Positions 27,151 through 39,699 of a stretch of DNA of 64,000 nt are shown piece after piece. Every line of letters begins with the position of its first letter. Positions within the stretch are counted from its first letter, which is position 1. The stretch lies in NCBI GenBank assembly GCA_018806985.1, contig JADANN010000321.1, positions 1-64,000 of the forward strand, read 5' to 3'. Below the pieces are notes generated by a model. It saw only the letters and a list, made by a program, of their open reading frames with translations. It did not search any database and was not told the DNA's origin. The position numbers were made by a program, and so were the translations under genes. The stretch is from Angiostrongylus vasorum (lineage: Eukaryota > Nematoda > Chromadorea > Rhabditida > Metastrongylidae).

Positions 27151-30100
27151 CACTTCGCCTCTGATGCCAACCGTGCTGCCCGCACTTCGCCTCTGATGGA
27201 ATCGTGCTGCCCCGCAATTCGCCTCTGATGCCAACCGTGCTGCCCGCACATCGCCTCTGATGTAATCGCGCTGCCCACACTTCGCGTCTGATGGAATCGT
27301 GCTACCCGCACTTCGCTTCCGAGTCGGACGGTGCCGCACACATTTCGCGCCTGAAGGAATCATGCTGCCCGCACTTCGCCTCTGAGACGAGCCGTGCTGC
27401 CCGCATATCGACTCTGATGCCAACCGTGCTCCCCGCACTTCCACTCTGATGCGAACCGTGCTCCCCGCACTTCGCCTCTGATGGAATTGTGCCGCCCGCA
27501 TGTCGCCTTCGATGCCAACCGTGCTCCCCGCACTTCGCCCTCTGATGCGAACCGTGCTCCCCGCACTTCGCCTCTGATGCCAACCGTGCATTCCCCCCAC
27601 TTCGCCTCTGATGGAATCGTGCTCCCCGCAATTCGCCTCTGATGCCAACCGTGCTGCCCGCACATCGCCTCTGATGGAATCGTGCCGCCCGCATTTCGCC
27701 TCTGATGCCAACCGTGCTCCCCGCACTTCGTCTCTGGTGGAATTGTTCTGGCCGCACTTCGTTTCTGGCGCACACGGTGCCGCACACATTTCGCGCCTGA
27801 AGGAATCATGCTGCCCGCACATCGCCTCTGAGACGAGACGTGCTGCCCGCATATCGACTCTGATGCGAACCGTGCTCCCCGCACTTCGCCTCTGATGCCA
27901 ACCGTGCTCCCCGCACTTCCCCTCTGATGCGAACCGTGCTCCCCGCACTTCGCCTCTGATGGAATTGTGCTGCCCGCACTTCGCCTCTGATGCCAACCGT
28001 GCATTCCCCACTTCGCCTCTGATGGAATCGTGCTGCCCGCATTTCGCCTCTGATGCCAACCGTGCTGCCCGCAGTTCGCCTCTGATGCGAACCGTGCTCC
28101 CCTGCACTTCGCCTCTGATGGAATCGTGCTCCCCGCACTTCGCCTCTGATGCCAACTGTGCTGCCCGCACTTCGCCTCTGATGGAATCGCGCTGCCCCGC
28201 ACTTCGCCTCTGATGGAATCGTGCTGCCCGCACTTCGCTTCTGAGTGCGGACGGTGCCGCACACATTTCGCCTCTGAAGGAATCATGCTGCCCGCACATT
28301 GCCTCTGAGACGAACCGTGAATCCCGCATTTCGCGCTCTGATGGAATCGTGCTCCCCGCACTTCGCCTCTGATGCCAACTGTGCTGCCCGCACATCGCCT
28401 CTGATGTAATCGCGCTCCCCGCACCGCGCCTCTGGTGGAAAAGTGCTGCCCGCACTTCGCCTCTGGTGCCAACCGTGCTGCCCGCACTTCGCCTCTGGTG
28501 CCAACCGTGCTGCCCGCACTTCGCCTCTGATGCCAACCGTGCTGCCCGCACTTCGCCTCTGATGCCAACCGTGCTCCCCGCACTTCGCCCTCTGATGCGA
28601 ACCGTGCTCCCCGCACTTCGCCTCTGATGCCAACTGTGCTGCCCGCACATCGCCTCTGATGTGAATCGCGCTGCCCGCACTTCGTCTCTGATGGAATCGC
28701 GCTGCCCACACTTCGCGTCTGATGGAATCGTGCTACCCGCACTTCGCTTCCGAGTCGGACGGTGCGGCACACATTTCGCGTCTGAAGGAATCATCCTGCC
28801 CGCACATTGCCTCTGAGACGAACCGTGAATCCCGCATTTCGCGTCTGATGGAATCGTGCTCCCGCAATTCGCCTCTGATGCCAACTGTGCTGCCCGCACA
28901 TCGCCTCTGATGTAATCGCGCTCCCCGCACCTCGCCTCTGGTGGAAACAGTGCTGCCCGCACTTCGCCTCTGGTGCCAACCGTGCTGCCCGCACTTCGCC
29001 TCTGGTGCGAAACCGTGCTGCCCGCACTTCGCCTCTGATGCGAACCGTGCTGCCCGCACTTCGCCTCTGATGCCAACCGTGCTCCCCGCACTTCGCCTCT
29101 GATGCCAACCGTGCTCCCCGCACTTCGCCTCTGATGCCAACCGTGCATTCCCCCACTTCGCCTCTGATGGAATCGTGCTGCCCGCACTTCGCTTCCGAGT
29201 CGAACGGTGCGGCACACATTTCGCGTCTGAAGGAATCATCCTGCCCGCACATTGCCTCTGAGACGAACCGTGAATCCCGCATTTCGCGTCTGATGGAATC
29301 GTGCTCCCCGCAATTCGCCTCTGATGCCAACTGTGCTGCCCGCACATCGCCTCTGATGGAATCGCGCTGCCCACACTTCGCCTCTGATGGAATCGCGCTG
29401 CCCACACTTCGCCTCTGATGGAATCGTGCTACCCGCACTTCGCTTCCGAGTCGGACGGTGCCGCACACATTTCGCGCCTGAAGGAATCATGCTGCCCGCA
29501 CTTCGCCTCTGAGACGAGCCGTGCTGCCCGCATATCGACTCTGATGCCAACCGTGCTCCCCGCACTTCCACTCTGATGCGAACCGTGCTCCCCGCACTTC
29601 GCCTCTGATGGAATTGTGCTGCCCGCACTGTCGCCTCTCGATGCCAACCGTGCTCCCCGTACTTCCCCTCTGATGCGAACCGTGCTCCCCGCACTTCGCC
29701 TCTGATGCCAACCGTGCATTCCCCACTTCGCCTCTGATGGAATCGTGCTGCCCCGCACTTCGCCTCTGATGCCAACCGTGCTGCCCGCACATCGCCTCTG
29801 ATGTAATCGTGCTGCCCGCACTTCGCCTCTGATGGAATCGTGCTACCCGCACTTCGCTTCTGAGTCGGACGGTGCCGCACACATTTCGCGCCTGAAGGAA
29901 TCATGCTGCCCGCACTTCGCCTCTGAGACGAGCCGTGCTGCCCGCATATCGACTCTGATGCCAACCGTGCTCCCCGCACTTCCACTCTGATGCGAACCGT
30001 GCTCCCCGCACTTCGCCTCTGATGGAATTGTGCCGCCCGCATGTCGCCTTCGATGCCAACCGTGCTGCCCGCACTTCGCCTCTGATGCGAACCGTGCTGC

Positions 30101-30330
30101 CCCGCACTTCGCCTCTGATGCCAACCGTGCATTCCCCCACTTCGCCTCTGATGGAATCGTGCTGCCCGCACTTCGCCTCTGATGCCAACCGTGCTGCCCG
30201 CACATCGCCTCTGATGGAATCGTGCCGCCCGCATTTCGCCTCCGATGCCAACCGTGCTCCCCGCACTTCGTCTCTGGTGGAATTGTTCTGGCCGCACTTC
30301 GTTTCTGGCGCACACGGTGCCGCACACATT
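26180..30330. repeat. Higher-order tandem duplication, 2,540-2,543-bp offset
   Basis: The block at about 26,180-27,790 is repeated at about 28,720-30,330. GCTTCCGAGTCG anchors at 26,203 and 26,648 recur at 28,746 and 29,191 (both +2,543). The rare TGGAATTGTTCTGGCCGC and TTTCTGGCGCACACGG monomers near 27,745-27,775 recur near 30,285-30,315 (+2,540). Confidence 0.75.
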
Positions 30331-33300
30331 TCGCGCCTGAAGGAATCATGCTGCCCGCACATCGCCTCTGAGACGAGACGTGCTGCCCGCATATCGACTC
30401 TGATGCGAACCGTGCTCCCCGCACTTCGCCTCTGATGCCAACCGTGCTCCCCGCACTTCGCCCTCTGATGCGAACCGTGCTCCCCGCACTTCGCCTCTGA
30501 TGGAATTGTGCTGCCCGCACTTCGCCTCTGATGCCAACCGTGCATTCCCCACTTCGCCTCTGATGGAATCGTGCTGCCCGCATTTCGCCTCCGATGCCAA
30601 CCGTGCTGCCCGCAGTTTCCCTCTGATGCGAACCGTGCTCCCCGCAATTCGCCTCTGATGGAATCGTGCTCCCCGCAATTCGCCTCTGATGCCAACTGTG
30701 CTGCCCGCACATCGCCTCTGATGTAATCGCGCTCCCCGCACCGCGCCTCTGGTGGAAAAGTGCTGCCCGCACTTCGCCTCTGGTGCCAACCGTGCTGCCC
30801 GCACTTCGCCTCTGGTGCCAACCGTGCTGCCCGCACTTCGCCTCTGATGCCAACCGTGCTGCCCGCACTTCGCCTCTGATGCGAACCGTGCTCCCCGCAC
30901 TTCGCCTCTGATGGAATCGTGCTGCCCGCACTTCGCCTCTGGTGCCAACCGTGCTGCCCGCACTTCGCCTCTGATGCCAACCGTGCTGCCCGCACTTCGC
31001 CTCTGATGCGAACCGTGCTCCCCGCACTTCGCCTCTGATGCCAACTGTGCTGCCCGCACATCGCCTCTGATGTGAATCGTGCTGCCCCGCACTTCGCCTC
31101 TGGTGGAAACAGTGCTGCCCGCACTTCGCCTCTGGTGGCAACCGTGCTGCCCCGCACTTCGCCTCTGGTGCGAACCGTGCTGCCCGCACTTCGCCTCTGA
31201 TGCCAACCGTGCTGCCCGCACTTCGCCTCTGATGCCAACCGTGCTCCCCGCACTTCGCCTCTGATGCGAATCGTGCTGCCCGCACTTCGCCTCTGATGCC
31301 AACCGTGCATTCCCCCACTTCGCCTCTGATGGAATCGTGCTCCCCCGCAATTCGCCTCTGATGCCAACTGTGCTGCCCGCACATCGCCTCTGATGTAATC
31401 GCGCTGCCCGCACTTCGTCTCTGATGGAATCGCGCTGCCCACACTTCGCGTCTGATGGAATCGTGCTACCCGCACTTCGCTTCCGAGTCGGACGGTGCCG
31501 CACACATTTCGCGCTCTGAAGGAATCATGCTGCCCGCACATTGCCTCTGAGACGAACCGTGCATCCCGCACTTTCGCGTCTGATGGAATCGTGCTCCCCG
31601 CACTTCGCCTCTGATGCCAACCGTGCTGCCCGCACATCGCCTCTGATGCGAAATCGTGCTCCCCGCACCTCGCCTCTGGTGGAAACCGTGCTGCCCGCAC
31701 TTCGCCTCTGATGCCAACCGTGCTGCCCCGCACTTCGCCTCTGATGGGAACCGTGCTGCCCGCACTTCGCCTCTGATGCCAACCGTGCTGCCCGCACTTC
31801 GCCTCTGATGCCAACCGTGCTCCCCGCACTTCGCCTCTGATGCGAACCGTGCTCCCCGCACTTCGCCTCTGATGCGAATCGTGCTGCCCGCACTTCGCCT
31901 CTGATGCGAATCGTGCTGCCCGCACTTCGCCTCTGATGCGAACCGTGCTGCCCACACTTCGCGCTCTGATGGAATCGTGCTGCCCGCACTTCGCCTCTGA
32001 GTCGAACCGTGCCGCCCGCACTTTCGCCTCTGATGGAATCGTGCTGCCCGCACATTGCCTCTGATGACGAACCGTGCTGCCCGCACTTTCGCCTCTGATG
32101 CGAACCGTGCTGCCCCGCACTTCGCCTCTGATGCGAACCGTGCTGCCCGCACTTCGCCTCTGATGCATCGTGCTGCCCCGCACTTCGCCTCTGATGGAAC
32201 CGTGCTGCCCGCACTTCGCCTCTGATGCGAACCGTGCTGCCCGCACTTCGCCTCTGATGCGAACCGTGCTGCCCGCACTTCGCCTCTGATGCGAACCGTG
32301 CTGCCCCGCACTTCGCCTCTGATGCCAACCGTGCTGCCCGCACTTCGCCTCTGATGCCAACCGTGCTTTCCCCGCACTTCGCCTCTGATGGAATCGTGCT
32401 GCCCCGCACTTCGCCTCTGATGCCAACTGTGCTGCCCGCACTTCGCCTCTGATGGAATCGTGCTGCCCGCACTTCGCCTCTGATGCGAATCGTGCTGCCC
32501 GCACTTCGCCTCTGATGGAATCGTGCTACCCGCACTTCGCTTCCGAGTCGGACGGTGCCGCACACATTTCGCGTCTGAAGGAATCATGCTGCCCGCACAT
32601 TGCCTCTGAGACGAACCGTGCTGCCCGCATTTCGCCTCTGATGCCAACCGTGCTGCCCGCACTTCGCCTCTGATGCGAACCGTGCTCCCGCACTTCGCCT
32701 CTGATGGAATCGTGCTGCCCGCACTTCGCCTCTGATGCGAACCGCGCTGCCCGCACTTCGCCTCTGATGCGAATCGTGCTGCCCGCACTTCGCTTCTGAG
32801 TGCGAACGGTGCCGCCCGCACTTCGCCTCTGATGGAATCGTGCTGCCCGCACTTCGCCTCTGATGCGAACCGTGCTGCCCGCACTTCGCTTCTGATGCGA
32901 ACCGTGCTGCCCGCACTTCGCCCTCTGATGGAATCGTGCTGCCCCGCACTTCGCCTCTGATGCGAACCGTGCCGCCCGCACTGTCGCCTCTGATGCCAAC
33001 CGTGCTGCCCCGCACTTCGCCTCTGATGGAATCGTGCTGCCCCGCACTTCGCCTCTGATGCCAACCGTGCATTCCCCACTTCGCCTCTGATGGAATCGTG
33101 CTCCCCGCACTTCGCCTCTGATGCCAACTGTGCTGCCCGCACTTCGCCTCTGATGCGAATCGTGCTGCCCCGCACTTCGCCTCTGGTGGAATCGTGCTGG
33201 CCCGCACTTCGCTTCTGAGCGCGGACGGTGCCGCACACATTTCGCCTCTGAAGGAATCATGCTGCCCGCACTTCGCCTCTGAGACGAGCCGTGCTGCCCG

Positions 33301-36300
33301 CATATCGCCTCTGATGCCAACCGTGCTCCCCGCACTTCCGCTCTGATGCGAATCGTGCTGCGCACATCGCCTCTGAGGGCGAATGCTGCTGATCGCCTCT
33401 GATGGAATCGTGCTGCCCGCACTTCGCCTCTGATGCCAGACCGTGCTGCCCCGCACTTCGCCTCTGATGCGAACCGTGCTGCCCGCACTTCGCCTCTGAT
33501 GCGAATCGTGCTGCCCCGCACTTCGCCTCTGATGGAATCGTGCTGCCCCGCACATCGCCTCTGAGGGCGACGTGCCACGCACTTCGCGTCTGAAGTAATC
33601 GTGCTGCCCGCACATCGCCTCTGGTGCAGATGCTCTCGCACTTCGCCTCTGATGGAATCGTGCTGGCCGCACTTCGCTTCTGGGGAGGACTGTGCCGCAC
33701 ACACTTCGCCTCTGAGACGAACCGTGCATGCCCCGCATTTCGCCTCTGATGGAATCGTGCTGGCCCGCACTTCGCCTCTGAGGCGAACCGTGCTCCCTCG
33801 CACTTCGCCTCTGATGGAATCGTGCTGCCCCGCACTTCGCCTCTGATGGAGTCGTGCTGGGCGCACTTCGCTTCTGAGGCGGACGTGGCCACACACACTT
33901 CGCCTCTGATGGAATCGTGCTGCCCTCTCATCGCCTCTGATGACGAACCGTGCATCCCGCATTTCGCCTCTGATGGAACCGTGCTCCCCCGCATTTCGCC
34001 TCTGATGCCAACCATGCTGCCCGCACATCGCCTCTGATGGAATAGTGCTGGGCGCACTTCGCTTCTGAGGCGGACGTGTGCCGCACACACTTCGCCTCTG
34101 AAGGAATCGTGCTGCTCTCACATCGCCTCTGATGGAATCGTGCCTCCCGCATTTCGCCTCTGATGCCAACCATGCTGGCCCGCACATCGCCTCTGATGGA
34201 ATCGTGCTGGGCCGCACTTCGCTTCTGAGGCGGACGTGTGCACACACATCTTTCGCCTCTGAAGCGAATCGTGTTGCTCCCACATCGCCTCTGATGGGAA
34301 CCGTGCTCCCCGCACTTCGCCTCTGATGGAATCGTGCCGTCCGCACATCGCCTCTGATGGGAACCGTGCTGCGCACACCTCGCCTCTGATGGAATCGTAC
34401 TGCCCTCACATCGCCTCTGAGACGAACCGTGCAGCTCGCATTTCGCCTCTGATGCGAACCGTGCTGCCCCGCACTTCGCCTCTGATGGAATCGTGCTGCC
34501 CCGCACTTCGCCTCTGATGGAATCGTGCCGTCCCGCACATCGCCTCTGATGGAATCGTGCTGCCCGCACTTCGCCTCTGATGGAATCGTGCTCACCCGCA
34601 CATCGCTTCCGAGGGCGGACGGTGCCGCACACATTTCGCGCCGGAAGGAATCATGCTGCCCGCACATTGCCTCTGAGACGAACCGTGCCGCCCGCATTTC
34701 GCCTCCGATGCCAACCGTGCTCCCCGCACTTCGTCTCTGGTGGAATTGTTCTGGCCGCACTTCGTTTCTGGCGCACACGGTGCCGCACACATTTCGCCCC
34801 TGAAGGAATCATGCTGCCCGCACTTCGCCTCTGATGACGAACCGTGCTGCCCGCACTATCGACTCTGATGCCAACCGTGCTCCCCGCACTTCCCCTCTGA
34901 TGCGAACCGTGCTGCCCCGCACTTCGCCTCTGATGCGAACCGTGCTCCCCGCACTTCGCCTCTGATGCCAACCGTGCTGCCCGCACTTCGCCTCTGATGC
35001 GAATCGTGCTGCCCGCACTTCGCCTCTGATGCGAAACCGTGCTGCCCCGCACTTCGCCTCTGATGCCAACCGTGCTGCCCCGCACTTCGCCTCTGATGCC
35101 AACCGTGCTGCCCGCACGTTCGCCCTCTGATGCCAACCGTGCATTCCCCGCACTTCGCCTCTGATGGAATCGTGCCGCCCGCACTTCGCCTCTGATGCGA
35201 ACCGTGCTGCCCCGCACTTCGCCTCTGAGTGCGAACCGTGCTGCCCGCACTTTCGCCTCTGATGCGAACCGTGCTCCCGCACTTTCGCCTCTGATGGAAT
35301 CGTGCTCCCCGCAATTCGCCTCTGATGCCAACTGTGCTGCCCGCACATCGCCTCTGATGTAATCGCGCTCCCCGCACCGCGCCTCTGGTGGAAAAGTGCT
35401 GCCCGCACTTCGCCTCTGGTGCCAACCGTGCTGCCCGCACTTCGCCTCTGGTGCCAACCGTGCTGCCCGCACTTCGCCTCTGATGCGAACCGTGCTCCCG
35501 CACTTCGCCTCTGATGCGAACCGTGCTCCCGCACTTCGCCTCTGATGCCAACCGTGCATTCCCCACTTCGCCTCTGATGGAATCGTGCTCCCCGCATTCG
35601 CCTCTGATGCCAACTGTGCTGCCCGCACATCGCCTCTGATGTAATCGTGCTGCCCGCACTTCGTCTCTGATGGAATCGCGCTGCCCACACTTCGCGTCTG
35701 ATGGAATCGTGCTACCCGCACTTCGCTTCCGAGTCGGACGGTGCGGCACACATTTCGCGTCTGAAGGAATCATCCTGCCCGCACATTGCCTCTGAGACGA
35801 ACCGTGCCGCCCGCATTTCGCCTCTGATGCCAACCGTGCTGCCCGCAGTTCCCCCTCTGATGCGAACCGTGCTCCCCGCAATTCGCCTCTGATGGAATCG
35901 TGCTCCCCGCACTTCGCCTCTGATGCCAACTGTGCTGCCCGCACTTCGCCTCTGATGTAATCGTGCTGCCCGCACTTCGCCTCTGGTGCGAACCGTGCTG
36001 CCCGCACTTCGCCTCTGATGCCAACCGTGCTGCCCCGCACTTCGCCTCTGATGCGAATCGTGCTGCCCGCACTTCGCCTCTGATGCGAACCGTGCTGCCC
36101 ACACTTCGCCTCTGATGGAATCGTGCTGCCCGCACTTCGCCTCTGAGGCGAACGTGCTGCCACGCATTTCGCCTCTGATGCCAACCGTGCTGCCCCGCAC
36201 ATCGCCTCTGATGACGAACCGTGCTGCCCGCACTTCGCCTCTGATGCCAACCGTGCTGCCCGCACTTCGCCTCTGATGGAATCGTGCTGCCCGCACTTCG

Positions 36301-39300
36301 CTTCTGAGGCGAACGGTGCCGCACACATTTCGCCTCTGAAGGAATCATGCTGCCCGCACATCGCCTCTGATGACGAACCGTGCTGCCCGCATTTCGCCTC
36401 TGATGCCAACCGTGCTCGCCGCACTTCGCCTCTGATGGAATCGTGCTGTCCCGCACTTCGCCTCTGATGCGAACCGTGCTGCCCGCATTTCGCCTCTGAT
36501 GCCAACCGTGCTGTTCGCGTACCATGCTGCCCGCACTTCGCCTCTGATGCGAATCGTGCTGCCCGCACATCGCCTCTGATGCCGAACCGTGCTGCCCGCA
36601 CTTCGCCTCTGATGCGAACCGTGCTCCCCGCACTTCGCCTCTGATGGAATCGTGCTGCCCGCACTTCGCCTCTGATGCGAATCGTGCTGCCGCGCACTTC
36701 GCCTCTGATGCATCGTGCTGCCCGCACATTCGCCTCTGATGCGAACCGTGCTGCCCGCACATTTCGCCTCTGATGCGAACCGTGCTGCCCCGCACTTCGC
36801 CTCTGATGCGAACCGTGCTCCCCGCACTTCGCCTCTGATGGAATTGTGCTGCCGCACTTCGCCTCTGATGCGAACCGTGCTCCCGCACTTCGCCTCTGAT
36901 GGAATCGTGCTGCCCGCACTTCGCCTCTGATGCGAGCCGTGCTGCCCGCACATCGCCTCTGATGCGAAACCGTGCTCCCCGCACTTCGCCTCTGATGCGA
37001 AATCGTGCTGCCCCGCACATCGCCTCTGATGGAATCGTGCTGCCCGCATTTCGCCTCTGATGGAATCGTGCTGCCCGCACTTCGCTTCTGGGGGAGGACT
37101 GTGCCGCACACACTTCGCCTCTGATGACGAACCGTGCATGCCCGCACTTTCGCCTCTGATGGAATCGTGCTGGCCCGCACTTCGCCTCTGATGCGAACCG
37201 TGCTCCTAGCACTTCGCCTCTGATGGAATCGTGCGGCCCGCACTTCGCCTCTGATGGAGTCGTGCTGGCCCGCACTTCGCTTCTGAGGCGGACGTGTGCC
37301 ACACACACTTCGCGCTCTGATGGAATCGTGCTGCCCGCTCATCGCCTCTGAGACGAACCGTGCTGCCCGCATTTCGCCTCTGATGCCAACCGTGCTGCCC
37401 CGCACTTCGCCTCTGATGGAATCGTGCTGCGCGCACTTCGCTTCTGAGGCGGACGTGTGCCGCACACACTTCGCCTCTGAAGGAATCGTGCTGCCCGCAC
37501 ATCGCCTCTGATGGAACCGTGCCGCCCGCATTTCGCCTCTGATGCCAACCATGCTGGCCGCACATCGCCTCTGATGGAATCGTGCTGTCCCGCACTTCGC
37601 CTCTGATGACGAACCGTGCTCGCCCGCATTTCGCCTCTGATGGGAACCGTGCTCCCCGCACTTCGCCTCTGATGGAATCGTGCCGTCCCGCACATCGCCT
37701 CTGATGGAATCGTGCTGCGCACACCTCGCCTCTGATGGAATCGTGCTGCCCTCACATCGCCTCTGAGACGAACCGTGCAGCTCGCATTTCGCCTCTGATG
37801 GGAACCGTGCTCCCCGCACTTCGCCTCTGATGGAATCGTGCTGCCCCGCACTTCGCCTCTGATGGAATCGTGCCGTCCCGCACATCGCCTCTGATGCGAA
37901 TCGTGCTGCTCGCACTTACCCTATGATGGAATCGTGCTCACCAAACATCGCTTCCGAGGGCGGACGGTGCCGCACACACTTTCGCGTCGGAAGGAATCAT
38001 GCTGCTCGCACATTGCCTCTGAGACGAACCGTGCCGCCCGCATTTCGCCTCCGATGCCAACCGTGCTCCCCCGCACTTCGTCTCTGGTGGAATTGTTCTG
38101 GCCGCACTTCGCTTTCTGAGCGCACACGGTGCCGCACACATTTCGCCCCTGAAGGAATCATGCTGCCCGCACTTCGCCTCTGAGACGAGCCGTGCTGCCC
38201 GCATATCGACTCTGATGCCAACCGTGCTCCCCGCACTTCGCCCTCTGATGCGAACCGTGCTCCCCTGCACTTCGCCTCTGATGCGAATCGTGCTGCCGCA
38301 CTTCGCCTCTGATGCCAACCGTGCATTCGCACTTCGCCTCTGATGGAATCGTGCTGCCCGCACTTCGCCTCTGATGCGAACCGTGCTGCCCGCACTTCGC
38401 CTCTGATGCCAACCGTGCTCCCCGCACTTCGCCTCTGATGCCAACTGTGCTGCCCGCACTTCGCCCTCTGATGCCAACCGTGCATTCCCCGCACTTCGCC
38501 TCTGATGGAATCGTGCTGCCCGCACTTCGCCTCTGATGCCAACCGTGCTGCCCCGCACTTCGCCTCTGGTGCCAACCGTGCTGCCCGCACTTCGCCTCTG
38601 ATGCGAACCGTGCTCCCCGCACATTCGCCTCTGATGGAATCGTGCTCCCCGCACATTCGCCTCTGATGCCAACTGTGCTGCCCGCACATCGCCTCTGATG
38701 TAATCGCGCTCCCCGCACTGCGCCTCTGATGGAAACAGTGCTGCCCGCACTTCGCCTCTGGTGCCAACCGTGCTGCCCGCACTTCGCCTCTGGTGCCAAC
38801 CGTGCTGCCCGCACTTCGCCTCTGATGCGAACCGTGCTGCCCCGCACTTCGCCTCTGATGCCAACCGTGCATTCCCCGCACTTCGCCTCTGATGGAATCG
38901 TGCTCCCCGCAATTCGCCTCTGATGCCAACTGTGCTGCCCGCACATCGCCTCTGATGTAATCGCGCTGCCCGCACTTCGTCTCTGATGGAATCGCGCTGC
39001 CCACACTTCGCGTCTGATGGAATCGTGCTACCCGCACTTCGCTTCCGAGTCGGACGGTGCGGCACACATTTCGCGTCTGAAGGAATCATCCTGCCCGCAC
39101 ATTGCCTCTGAGACGAACCGTGCCGCCCGCATTTCGCCTCTGATGCCAACCGTGCTCCCCGCACTTCGCCTCTGATGCCAACCGTGCTGCCCGCACATCG
39201 CCTCTGATGTAATCGCGCTCCCCGCACCGCGCCTCTGGTGGAAAAGTGCTGCCCGCACTTCGCCTCCGATGCCGACCCGTGCTGCCCGCCTTTCGCCTCT

Positions 39301-39699
39301 GAGACGAGCCGTGCTCCTAGCACTTCGCCTCTGATGGAATCGTGCGGCCCACTCCTCGCCTCTGATGGAATCGTACTGCGCGCACTTTCGCTTCTGAGGC
39401 GGACGTGTGCCGCACACACTTCGCCTCTGATGAACCGTGCTGCCCGCACATCGCCTCTGAGACGAACCGTGACTCCCGCACTTTCGCCTCTGATGGAATC
39501 GTGCTGCCCACTCCTCGCCTCTGATGGAATCGTGCTGGCGCGCACTTCGCTTTCTGAGGCGGACGGTGCCGCACACACTTCGCGCTCTGAAGGAATCGTG
39601 CTGCCCTCACATCGCCTCTGAGACGAAACCGTGCCGTCCCGCATTTCGCCTCTGATGCCAACCGTGCTGCCCGCACCTCGCCTCTGATGGAATCGTGCT

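Noticed and set aside
34856..37915. Open frame of about 1,019 codons on the minus strand, and many others of 200-980 codons across 1-43 kb
   Set aside because: They are by-products of a stop-free satellite strand. All three frames are open, the peptides are cyclic permutations of one 31-residue pattern, and frames shift freely with 31/32-bp monomers. No start context, splice sites or domain.
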